Source: Streptomyces xanthochromogenes (GTDB taxonomy: Bacteria; Actinomycetota; Actinomycetes; Streptomycetales; Streptomycetaceae). Taken from it: DNA of 64,000 bases. The stretch is from positions 62,001 to 126,000 of the forward strand of contig NZ_BMUZ01000001.1 in assembly GCF_014650455.1 (NCBI RefSeq), written 5' to 3'. Position numbers and translations under genes: made by a program. Below, piece by piece: positions 51,152-59,107 of the stretch (positions within the stretch are counted from its first letter, which is position 1; each line of letters opens with the position of its first letter). Below the pieces are notes generated by a model. It was not told where the DNA came from and did not search any database. It was given only the letters and a program-made list of their open reading frames with translations.

Positions 51152-53285
51152 GCGGTACGCCGCCGGTCTCGTCCGCCTCTCCGTCGGTCACCGCGGGCTC
51201 GTCTGCCTGCTGTGGCTGGCGGTGCTCCTGGCGGGCGGGGCCGCGGCGGCGGCGAACCTCGGCCGCCTGGACCAGAGCTTCACGGCCTCCGGCCAGGACG
51301 GCTCCCGGGCCAACGCGGCGATCACCGAGCGGTACGGGGCCGGCGCGGGCGTGGCCCCGCTGGTCGCCGTGGTCACCTGGCCGGACGGCACCGGCGGCCG
51401 CTCGGCCGCTGCGGCGGCCCGCCTGGAGTCCGCCCTCGCCGCCGCGACGGAACCCGGCACCCGGGTCCTCTCGTACGCCGGCACCGGCGACGGGGCATTC
51501 CTCTCGCCCGACGGCCGCACCACCTACGCCCTGGTCTACCCCCGCTCCGGAAAGCCGGACCTGGCCGGACTCTCGGCGGTGCGGGACGCCACCGAGCGGC
51601 TGCGCACCGGGCTGCGCGCGGCGCTGCCCGAAGCCCGGGTGAACGTGACGGGCGTGCTGCCGCTCCAGGAGGACAGCGCCACCGAACGGCCGGCGCTCCT
51701 GCTCCAACTGACCAAGGCAGCCAGCGCGTTGGGCGCCCTCCTGCTGCTCCTGCGGACCTTCCGTCCGCTGCTCTCGCTGCTTCCGCTGCTGTTCGCCGCG
51801 GTGTCGTCGGTGGCGGCCCTCGTGGTGGTCCTCGCGCTCGCGGGCGGCATGGAGCTGAGCTTCGTCGTGGTGTATCTGATCCCGGCCGCGGCCCTCGCGC
51901 TTTCGGTGCGGCGCGCGGCGACCCTGGTGACGGCGTGGCGCGCGGAGCTCGCGCGCGGCTCCGACGCCCGGCTCGCCCCCCTGCGCGCGGGTTCCGTACT
52001 GGCGGACCGGGCGGTGACCGGCGCCTTGGCCGGGGCCGCGGCCCTGGCGGCGCTCGCCCTGCTCCCCGTCCCCTTCCTGCGCTCGATCGGCATCGCGGGA
52101 GCCGCGGTCTGCCTCATCACCACCCTGGCCGCCCTGACGCTGGGCCCGGCACTGCTGTGCTGGGCGCCCGGCCGGCTGCGGGAGCGGCGGCCGAGCAAGG
52201 GCCGATCACCACAACTCCGTTTTTGCCCAGGGGAGTTGGCGCCGCCGGGTAGGCGTCCGCGTGCTCCGCGCCTGCTCGCCGCCGGCGCTCTCGTCGCCCT
52301 CGCACTGCTCACCGGGGCGGCCGGGTTCCTGACGGCCGGGAATCCCCGGGCCGACGCGCTGGTGCGCGGCGGGCCGGCCCGGGACGGGCTCGACCAGCTG
52401 ACCGCCGCCGGGATTCCGTCCGGCGTCCTCAACCCCCTTGAGCTGCTTGCCCCTTCCGGCGTCGAACCCGCCGAAGTGGCAGCGCGGGCGGCCCGGGTTC
52501 CCGGAGTTGTGACGGCCGTGGCGCCCGATGCCGCGGCCTGGCGCCGCGACGGGACCGCGCTCGTCGCCGTGATCCCGTCCGGGGAGCCGATGACCGCGTC
52601 CGGCCGCCGCACGATGAAGGACGTGCGGTCCGCGTCGGCCGGGACGGAGACGCTGACCGGCGGTTCGGGCGTGCCCGAACTCGACCTGGTCCAGGGCGTG
52701 TACCGCCTGGTCCCGCTCGGCCTTGCGGTCATGGCGCTGCTGGGCTTCGCCGTGGTGGCCGGGCTGCGGTCCGCCGGGGTGGCCGTGCGGGCGGCGCTGT
52801 GCGGGGCGGTGTCGGCGCTCGCGGTGAGCGGGCTCCTGGTCCTCGTGTGGCAGTACGGCCCCGGCGCCCGGCTGCTGGGCGGGGTCGCGGCGACGGGGGC
52901 GGTGACCGGGTGGGTTCCGCTGGTGGCGGGCGCCCTGGCCTTCCTCGACGCGCTGGACCGGGCCGTGGCGCCCGGGTCCGCACCGCGCGTGCGGCCCGGC
53001 ATCGGACTCGTCGGCCCCCTGTCCCTTCTGGCCATCGGGCTCGGGCCCCAGGTCGAACTCGCCCTGCTGGTGACGGGACTCGGCGGTGCGGTGCTGCTGA
53101 ACTCGATGCTGTTCCGGGCCCTTGCGGCCCTGCCCGGAAGGTCACGTCCGGGCGCACACGAAAGGTCCGCGGAAACCGCCACACGTGCCCTTCCGGCCAC
53201 CCCGGCGTCATCTTATTGGTCTAGACCTAGATTGCCGCTCGGCCATACGATCCCCCTGGCCGAACCATCGGACCACGCACGGTGA
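51138..53285 (+). CDS. MMPL-family lipid/glycolipid exporter
   Basis: This protein of about 715 residues has two sets of hydrophobic helices separated by two periplasmic loops (LDQSFTASGQDGSRANAAIT and following; GNPRADALVRGGPARDGLDQ and following), the RND/MMPL plan. It should export a lipid or glycolipid, fitting its place as the last gene of the operon. Start is uncertain (GTG 51117, ATG 51123 or ATG 51138) because CGATGCGGCGAGTT is duplicated there; each overlaps the AKR gene. The final 45 residues look unlike membrane protein and contain a dre-like sequence, so the functional end may be earlier. Confidence 0.82.
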   Translation: MRRVERYAAGLVRLSVGHRGLVCLLWLAVLLAGGAAAAANLGRLDQSFTASGQDGSRANAAITERYGAGAGVAPLVAVVTWPDGTGGRSAAAAARLESALAAATEPGTRVLSYAGTGDGAFLSPDGRTTYALVYPRSGKPDLAGLSAVRDATERLRTGLRAALPEARVNVTGVLPLQEDSATERPALLLQLTKAASALGALLLLLRTFRPLLSLLPLLFAAVSSVAALVVVLALAGGMELSFVVVYLIPAAALALSVRRAATLVTAWRAELARGSDARLAPLRAGSVLADRAVTGALAGAAALAALALLPVPFLRSIGIAGAAVCLITTLAALTLGPALLCWAPGRLRERRPSKGRSPQLRFCPGELAPPGRRPRAPRLLAAGALVALALLTGAAGFLTAGNPRADALVRGGPARDGLDQLTAAGIPSGVLNPLELLAPSGVEPAEVAARAARVPGVVTAVAPDAAAWRRDGTALVAVIPSGEPMTASGRRTMKDVRSASAGTETLTGGSGVPELDLVQGVYRLVPLGLAVMALLGFAVVAGLRSAGVAVRAALCGAVSALAVSGLLVLVWQYGPGARLLGGVAATGAVTGWVPLVAGALAFLDALDRAVAPGSAPRVRPGIGLVGPLSLLAIGLGPQVELALLVTGLGGAVLLNSMLFRALAALPGRSRPGAHERSAETATRALPATPASSYWSRPRLPLGHTIPLAEPSDHAR
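53215..53230. promoter_or_regulatory. dre-like site upstream of the TrmB/LuxR regulator
   Basis: ATTGGTCTAGACCTAG matches 12 of 16 positions of the DasR consensus, including GGTCTAGACC in full. It lies within the last codons of the MMPL gene and 88 bp before the regulator start. Confidence 0.65.
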
Positions 53286-53318
53286 CATCACGGCATACGC
53301 GAACCTGGGGGAACCCGC

Positions 53319-54296
53319 ATGCTAGAGGCACTCGGAATCCAGCAGTCCACCGAAACCGTCTACCGGCTCCTGCTTGAGCAACCGAGTTACGGCGTACCGG
53401 AGTTGGCCGAACAGTTGGGATGGTCCGAGAGCGAGGTCCGGTCGGCGCTCGCCCATCTCGCCGATCTGCGGCTCGTCCTGATGGACGACGCCTCGGAACC
53501 GGTGGCACCGTTCAACCCGGACGTCGGCTTCGCGTTCCTGCTCTCGCGGGCCGAGGCCGAACTGACCAAGCGCAGACGCCAGGTCGAGGTGGCCCAGCAG
53601 GCGGTGGCGGCGATCCTGGCCAAGTTCAGCGAGAGCGGCACCTTCCGGCACGACGTGGTCGACCGCATCCAGGGGGTCGACGCGGTGCGCGAGCGCCTGG
53701 AGGACCTGGCCTCCAGCGCCCGCGCCGAGTGCCTCTCGCTGCTGCCCGGCGGGGCCCAACTGCCCGACACCATGGACGCGAGCCAGCCTCTGGACCAGCT
53801 CGCCCTCGAACGCGGGGTGCGCATCCGCAGCATCTACCAGGAGAGCTTCCGCAACGATCCGCCCACCCTGGAGTACGTGCGCTGGTACTGCGATCTCGGC
53901 GGCGAGGCCCGCACGGTGCCCATCGTCCCGATGCTGATGGTGATCGTGGACCGCAGCGCCGCGCTGGTCCCGGTGGACCCGCAGGACGCGCGGGCCGGGG
54001 CGCTCGAAGTGCGCAGCCGCGGTCTGGTCAACGCGCTGGTCGTCCTGTTCGACCATCTGTGGGAGTCGGGCACCCCGTTCGGGGAGGCGCCCCGGCGCAA
54101 CGAGCACGATCTCTCGCCCCAGGAAAGGGAGTTGCTGCTGCTCCTCGGCATCGGCTGCACGGACGACATCGCCGCCCGGCGGCTCGGGGTCTCCCTGCGG
54201 ACCGTGCGCCGGATGAGCTCGGACCTCATGTCCCGCCTGGGCGCCCGCAGCCGTTTCGAGGCGGGCGTACGAGCGGCCAAGGAGGGCTGGCTCTGA
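53319..54296 (+). CDS. TrmB-like / LuxR-type transcriptional regulator
   Basis: This 325-residue protein has an N-terminal winged helix of the TrmB kind (STETVYRLLLEQPSYGVPEL, LGWSESEVRSALAHL), a middle effector-like domain, and a C-terminal LuxR/GerE helix-turn-helix (SPQERELLLLLGIGCTDDIA, RRLGVSLRTVRRMSSDLMSR). This two-HTH architecture is common in Streptomyces. ATG 53319 has GGGGGA upstream. A dre-like palindrome in its upstream region suggests DasR control; it may regulate the preceding operon or the symporter genes after it. Confidence 0.85.
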   Translation: MLEALGIQQSTETVYRLLLEQPSYGVPELAEQLGWSESEVRSALAHLADLRLVLMDDASEPVAPFNPDVGFAFLLSRAEAELTKRRRQVEVAQQAVAAILAKFSESGTFRHDVVDRIQGVDAVRERLEDLASSARAECLSLLPGGAQLPDTMDASQPLDQLALERGVRIRSIYQESFRNDPPTLEYVRWYCDLGGEARTVPIVPMLMVIVDRSAALVPVDPQDARAGALEVRSRGLVNALVVLFDHLWESGTPFGEAPRRNEHDLSPQERELLLLLGIGCTDDIAARRLGVSLRTVRRMSSDLMSRLGARSRFEAGVRAAKEGWL

Positions 54297-54455
54297 CGTT
54301 CCGTCAGGAGTCCTGGCCGCACTCGCGCCCCGTCCGGATTCCGGACGGGGGTTCCCTTGGCCGGGTCTCTCCCCTAGATTTCCTGCGCATTACCAAGTGA
54401 TCCGCAACACCAGGTGATCCAACGCGCAGGTGATCGTGAGGGGACGGAACCACCC

Positions 54456-54740
54456 ATGCCGGAATCGACGGAAGTGAAGAGACCGGTGATCACGCCCTTG
54501 CGCGTGGTCATCGCGCTCTGCCTGATCGCGCCCTTCGTGGCGATGCTGTGGGTGAGCTCGTACGCCAAGACGGACCCCGCGCTCGGCGGCATCCCCTTCT
54601 TCTACTGGTACCAGATGCTCTGGGTGCTGATCTCGACGGCGCTCACGATGATCGCGTACAAGCTGTGGCAGCACGACCAGCGTTCGCGCACCACCGCCCC
54701 CAGCACCTCCGACAGCAGCAAGGGGGGTGCGTCCAAGTGA
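54456..54740 (+). CDS. DUF3311 small membrane protein
   Basis: This 94-residue protein has two hydrophobic helices (ITPLRVVIALCLIAPFVAML and FFYWYQMLWVLISTALTMIA) joined by a loop with GGIPFFYWYQ, the DUF3311 hallmark. It is regularly encoded just before SSS-family symporters and is taken as an accessory subunit. The stop codon overlaps the symporter GTG (GTGA), so the two are coupled. ATG 54456 follows GAGGGGA; an in-frame start 14 codons upstream is less likely. Confidence 0.88.
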   Translation: MPESTEVKRPVITPLRVVIALCLIAPFVAMLWVSSYAKTDPALGGIPFFYWYQMLWVLISTALTMIAYKLWQHDQRSRTTAPSTSDSSKGGASK

Positions 54741-56362
54741 AGGACGGCGTGAACGGCGTCGCACTCGGCGTCTTCATCTTCTTCTTCCTGGCCGTCACGG
54801 TCATCGGCTTCATGGCCGCCCGCTGGCGCAAGGCCGAGAACGAGGCCTCGCTCGACGAATGGGGCCTGGGCGGGCGGTCGTTCGGCACCTGGGTCACCTG
54901 GTTCCTGCTCGGCGGCGACCTCTACACGGCGTACACCTTCGTCGCGGTGCCCGCGGCGATCTACGCGGCGGGTGCGGCCGGGTTCTTCGCGGTGCCCTAC
55001 ACGATCCTCGTGTACCCGCTGATCTTCACCTTCCTGCCGCGCCTGTGGTCGGTGTCGCACAAGCACGGCTATGTCACCACTTCGGACTTCGTGCGCGGCC
55101 GGTTCGGCTCCAAGGGCCTCTCGCTCGCGGTCGCGATCACCGGAATCCTCGCGACGATGCCGTACATCGCCCTCCAACTGGTGGGCATCCAGGCCGTGTT
55201 GGACGTCATGGGTGTGGGTGGCGAGTCCGGCAACTGGTTCGTCAAGGACCTGCCGCTGCTCATCGCGTTCGCGGTGCTCGCCGCGTACACCTACTCCTCG
55301 GGCCTGCGCGCCCCCGCGCTGATCGCGTTCGTGAAGGACGGCCTGATCTACCTCGTCATCGCGGTGGCGATCATCTACATCCCGATCAAGCTGGGCGGCT
55401 TCGACGCGATCTTCAGCGCCGCGCAGCACAAGTTCGCGACGCCGAACCCGAAGACCGGGCAGCCGACCGGGGCGATCGCTCCCGGCCACGCCGGCCAGTG
55501 GACGTACGCCACGCTCGCGCTCGGCTCGGCCCTCGCACTGTTCATGTACCCGCACTCGATCACCGCGACGCTGTCCTCGCGCAGCCGCAACGTGATCCGC
55601 CGCAACACCACGATCCTGCCGCTGTACTCCCTGATGCTGGGGCTGCTCGCGCTGCTCGGCTTCATGGCGATCGCGGCGGGCGTCAAGGTGAGCAACGGCC
55701 AGCTGGCCATCCCGCAGCTGTTCGAGGACATGTTCCCCGACTGGTTCGCGGGCGTCGCCTTCGCGGCGATCGGCATCGGCGCGCTGGTCCCGGCGGCGAT
55801 CATGTCGATCGCGGCCGCGAACCTTTTCACCCGCAACATCTACAAGGACTTCATCAAGCCGGACGCGTCGCCCGCGCAGGAGGCCAAGGTCTCCAAGCTG
55901 GTCTCGCTCGTGGTGAAGGTCGGCGCACTCGTCTTCGTCCTGACCATGGACAAGACGGTCGCGATCAACTTCCAGCTGCTCGGCGGCATCTGGATCCTGC
56001 AGACCTTCCCGGCCCTGGTCGGCGGCCTGTTCACCCGCTGGTTCCACCGCTGGGCACTGCTCGCCGGCTGGGCGGTCGGCATGGTCTACGGCACGCTCGC
56101 CGCGTACGGAGTGGCCTCGCCCACCCAGAAGCACTTCGGCGGCTCCTCCAAGGAGATCCCCGGCATCGGCGAGATCGGCTACATCGGCCTGACGGCCTTC
56201 GTGATGAACGTGGTGGTGACGGTCGTCCTGACCTTCGTGCTGCGCGCCGTGAAGGCCCCCGACGGCATCGACGAGACGTCCCCCGCCGACTACACGGCGG
56301 ACGCCGGCGACCCCGGCGTCGCCGTCGAGCTCCCCCCGGCGACAGCGGGCTCGGCCCACTGA
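54737..56362 (+). CDS. SSS-family sodium:solute symporter
   Basis: This 541-residue symporter has about 13 hydrophobic segments. Family features are GGRSFGTWVTWFLLGGDLYT, YVTTSDFVRGRFGSKGL, MPYIALQLVGIQAVLDVMG and FMYPHSITATLSSRS. It resembles the monocarboxylate/solute symporters that carry a DUF3311 partner. It starts at GTG 54737 with AAGGGGGG upstream. Substrate not determined; acetate, pyruvate or amino acids are usual for the group. A strong terminator follows 24 bp after the stop. Confidence 0.9.
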   Translation: MKDGVNGVALGVFIFFFLAVTVIGFMAARWRKAENEASLDEWGLGGRSFGTWVTWFLLGGDLYTAYTFVAVPAAIYAAGAAGFFAVPYTILVYPLIFTFLPRLWSVSHKHGYVTTSDFVRGRFGSKGLSLAVAITGILATMPYIALQLVGIQAVLDVMGVGGESGNWFVKDLPLLIAFAVLAAYTYSSGLRAPALIAFVKDGLIYLVIAVAIIYIPIKLGGFDAIFSAAQHKFATPNPKTGQPTGAIAPGHAGQWTYATLALGSALALFMYPHSITATLSSRSRNVIRRNTTILPLYSLMLGLLALLGFMAIAAGVKVSNGQLAIPQLFEDMFPDWFAGVAFAAIGIGALVPAAIMSIAAANLFTRNIYKDFIKPDASPAQEAKVSKLVSLVVKVGALVFVLTMDKTVAINFQLLGGIWILQTFPALVGGLFTRWFHRWALLAGWAVGMVYGTLAAYGVASPTQKHFGGSSKEIPGIGEIGYIGLTAFVMNVVVTVVLTFVLRAVKAPDGIDETSPADYTADAGDPGVAVELPPATAGSAH

Positions 56363-56386
56363 TCCCGGGCCGCAACCAGTACTGCC

Positions 56387-56422
56387 AAGGGCCGCCGCAC
56401 CCACCAGGGTGCGGCGGCCCTT
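56387..56422 (+). terminator. Terminator after the symporter gene
   Basis: A perfect 16-bp stem (AAGGGCCGCCGCACCC / GGGTGCGGCGGCCCTT) encloses an ACCA loop. Confidence 0.9.
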
Positions 56423-56432
56423 CCGCAGGGCG

Positions 56433-56480
56433 ACACAACATGTGGGGGGTGCTTCAGGGAGCACCCCCCACATGTATGCT
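56433..56480. promoter_or_regulatory. Candidate NrdR box pair / hairpin upstream of nrdAB
   Basis: Two ACATGT centres lie exactly 32 bp apart (56438-56443 and 56470-56475), the spacing typical of paired NrdR boxes. They are also the ends of a perfect 16-bp inverted repeat with loop TCAGGG. Each 16-bp box only partly fits the general NrdR consensus. Confidence 0.45.
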
Positions 56481-56640
56481 CGTGCTCGCTGTCGCCGCAG
56501 GGGAATCCGGTGGGAATCCGGAACTGTCCCGCAACGGTATGACCTGTACGTCTTTGTACGGGTCGAGTCCGAGCACCTGCCGACGGCGCGTCCGGGTCGA
56601 CCGAACCGGACGCCAGACGTCCGGGCCTCGCGGTTGGGCC
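56476..56640 (+). promoter_or_regulatory. Cobalamin riboswitch controlling nrdAB
   Basis: The aptamer core is seen at 56501-56538 (GGGAATCCGGTG, then GGAATCCGGAACTGTCCCGC and AACGGT) and the canonical B12 box AGTCCGAGCACCTGCC at 56566-56581. GTGCTCG and CGAGCAC arms close it. A following hairpin (GCGTCCGG / CCGGACGC, 56588-56613) may be the expression platform. B12 control of class Ia nrdAB is known in S. coelicolor: cobalamin turns it off so that the B12-dependent class II enzyme is used. Confidence 0.92.
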
Positions 56641-56722
56641 GGTGGACGACGTGCCGAGGGCTGCCCCGACGCGCGCCGACGCCTCCCCCGAAGGCCCCGT
56701 GCCGAGCGAGGAGTGCCCCCAC

Positions 56723-59107
56723 GTGACCATCGCCCCAGCGGATCCCGCTTCAGCGATCACCGAAGAGCTCGCGGATGCCCCCGGGACCGCGCTGCTGCGG
56801 ACCCTGACGGAGCTCACCGCCGATCTCGCGGACACCGACCCCGGCCGGGTCGCCGCCGCCGCGCTGCGGGGCCGCAACGCCCGCTCCGACGAGGCCGAGC
56901 TGCGCGAGCTGGCCACCGAGGCGGCCGCGGGGCTCATCTCCGAGGACCCGGCGTACTCCCGTCTCGCCGCGCGGCTCCTGACGATCACCATCGCCGAAGA
57001 GGCCGCCACCCAGGGCGCGGTGTCCTTCTCCGCCTCGGTCGAGGTCGGCCACCGCGAGGGCCTGATCGCGGACCGGACCGTCGAGTTCGTCCGCGCGCAC
57101 GCGGGCCGCCTGGACGCCCTGGTGGACACCGCCCTCGCCGACGGCGCCGACGACCGTTTCGGCTACTTCGGCCTGCGCACCCTCTTCTCCCGCTATCTGC
57201 TGCGCCACCCGATCACCCGCAAGGTCGTCGAGACCCCCCAGCACTTCATGCTGCGCGTGGCGTCCGGCCTCGCCGAGGACGATTCGGTCCGCGCCCTGGG
57301 CGAAGTGGCGTCCCTGTACGGCCTGATGAGCCGCCTGGACTACCTGCCGTCCTCCCCCACGCTCTTCAACTCCGGCACCCGGCACCCCCAGATGTCGTCC
57401 TGCTACCTGCTCGACTCGCCGCTCGACGAGCTGGACTCGATCTACGACCGCTACCACCAGGTGGCCCGCCTCTCCAAGCACGCCGGCGGCATCGGCCTCT
57501 CGTACTCGCGCATCCGCAGCCGCGGTTCGCTGATCCGGGGCACCAACGGCCACTCCAACGGCATCGTCCCGTTCCTCAAGACGCTGGACGCCTCGGTGGC
57601 CGCGGTCAACCAGGGCGGCCGGCGCAAGGGCGCGGCCGCGGTGTACCTGGAGACCTGGCACTCCGACATCGAGGAGTTCCTGGAGCTGCGCGACAACACC
57701 GGCGAGGACCAGCGCCGCACGCACAACCTGAACCTCGCACACTGGATTCCCGACGAGTTCATGCGCCGCGTCGACGCCGACGGCACGTGGTCGCTGTTCT
57801 CGCCGGCCGACGTGCCCGAGCTGGTCGACCTGTGGGGCGAGGAGTTCGACGCCGCCTACCGCAGGGCCGAGGCCGCGGGGCTCGCCCAGAAGACCATGCC
57901 GGCCCGGGACCTGTACGGCCGCATGATGCGCACCCTCGCGCAGACCGGCAACGGCTGGATGACCTTCAAGGACGCCTCCAACCGCACCGCCAACCAGACG
58001 GCGGAGCCCGGCCACACGGTCCACTCCTCCAACCTGTGCACCGAGATCCTGGAGGTCACGGACGACGGCGAGACGGCCGTCTGCAACCTCGGGTCGGTCA
58101 ACCTCGGCGCGTTCGTGGTGGAGGGAGCCCGCGGCGGGGAGATCGACTGGGAGCGCCTGGACGAGACCGTCCGCACCGCGGTGACCTTCCTCGACCGGGT
58201 CGTCGACATCAACTTCTACCCGACCGAGCAGGCCGGCCGTTCCAACGCCCGGTGGCGTCCGGTGGGCCTGGGCGCGATGGGCCTGCAGGACGTCTTCTTC
58301 AAGCTGCGCCTGCCCTTCGACTCCCCCGAGGCGAGGGCCCTTTCCACCCAGCTGTCCGAGCGGATCATGCTCACGGCGTACGAGGCCTCCACCGACCTCG
58401 CCGAGCGGTCGGGCCCGCTGCCCGCCTGGGACAAGACCCGTACCGCGCGCGGTGTGCTGCACCCCGACCACTACGACGTCGAGCTGACCTGGCCGGAGCG
58501 CTGGGCGGCCCTGCGGGAGCGCATCGCCAAGGTCGGCATGCGCAACTCCCTGCTCCTCGCGATCGCCCCGACCGCGACCATCGCCTCCATCGCGGGCGTG
58601 TACGAGTGCATCGAGCCGCAGGTCTCCAACCTGTTCAAGCGCGAGACGCTCAGTGGCGAGTTCCTCCAGGTCAACGGCTACCTGGTGGAGGAGCTCAAGA
58701 AGCTCGGCGTGTGGGACGCGCAGTCCCGCGAGGCGCTGCGCGAGGCCAGCGGCTCGGTGCAGGACTTCGGCTGGATTCCGGCCGAGGTGCGCGCCCTGTA
58801 CCGCACGGCGTGGGAGATCCCGCAACGCGGCCTGATCGACATGGCCGCGGCCCGTACCCCCTTCCTCGACCAGTCGCAGTCGCTCAACCTGTTCCTGGAG
58901 ACGCCCACCATCGGCAAGCTGTCGTCGATGTACGCGTACGCCTGGAAGCAGGGCCTGAAGACGACGTACTACCTGCGCTCGCGCCCGGCGACCCGCATCG
59001 CCCGCGCCGCCCAGGCCGCCACCATCCCCGTCCAGCAGGCCGCGCCCGACGCCGACGCGGTCGCCTGCTCCCTGGAAAACCCCGAGTCCTGCGAGGCCTG
59101 CCAGTAA
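56723..59107 (+). CDS. nrdA: Class Ia ribonucleoside-diphosphate reductase, alpha subunit
   Basis: This 794-residue catalytic subunit reduces ribonucleoside diphosphates to deoxyribonucleotides. Active-site residues appear in RHPQMSSCYLL (first redox Cys), SSNLCTEILE (Asn, radical Cys and Glu), IAPTATIASIAGVYECIEP, and the C-terminal redox pair in ESCEACQ. An N-terminal ATP-cone is not clear. It starts at GTG 56723 after GAGGAG; 27 in-frame upstream codons belong to the leader. The stop overlaps the nrdB ATG (TAATG). Expression is controlled by the B12 riboswitch upstream. Confidence 0.95.
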   Translation: MTIAPADPASAITEELADAPGTALLRTLTELTADLADTDPGRVAAAALRGRNARSDEAELRELATEAAAGLISEDPAYSRLAARLLTITIAEEAATQGAVSFSASVEVGHREGLIADRTVEFVRAHAGRLDALVDTALADGADDRFGYFGLRTLFSRYLLRHPITRKVVETPQHFMLRVASGLAEDDSVRALGEVASLYGLMSRLDYLPSSPTLFNSGTRHPQMSSCYLLDSPLDELDSIYDRYHQVARLSKHAGGIGLSYSRIRSRGSLIRGTNGHSNGIVPFLKTLDASVAAVNQGGRRKGAAAVYLETWHSDIEEFLELRDNTGEDQRRTHNLNLAHWIPDEFMRRVDADGTWSLFSPADVPELVDLWGEEFDAAYRRAEAAGLAQKTMPARDLYGRMMRTLAQTGNGWMTFKDASNRTANQTAEPGHTVHSSNLCTEILEVTDDGETAVCNLGSVNLGAFVVEGARGGEIDWERLDETVRTAVTFLDRVVDINFYPTEQAGRSNARWRPVGLGAMGLQDVFFKLRLPFDSPEARALSTQLSERIMLTAYEASTDLAERSGPLPAWDKTRTARGVLHPDHYDVELTWPERWAALRERIAKVGMRNSLLLAIAPTATIASIAGVYECIEPQVSNLFKRETLSGEFLQVNGYLVEELKKLGVWDAQSREALREASGSVQDFGWIPAEVRALYRTAWEIPQRGLIDMAAARTPFLDQSQSLNLFLETPTIGKLSSMYAYAWKQGLKTTYYLRSRPATRIARAAQAATIPVQQAAPDADAVACSLENPESCEACQ

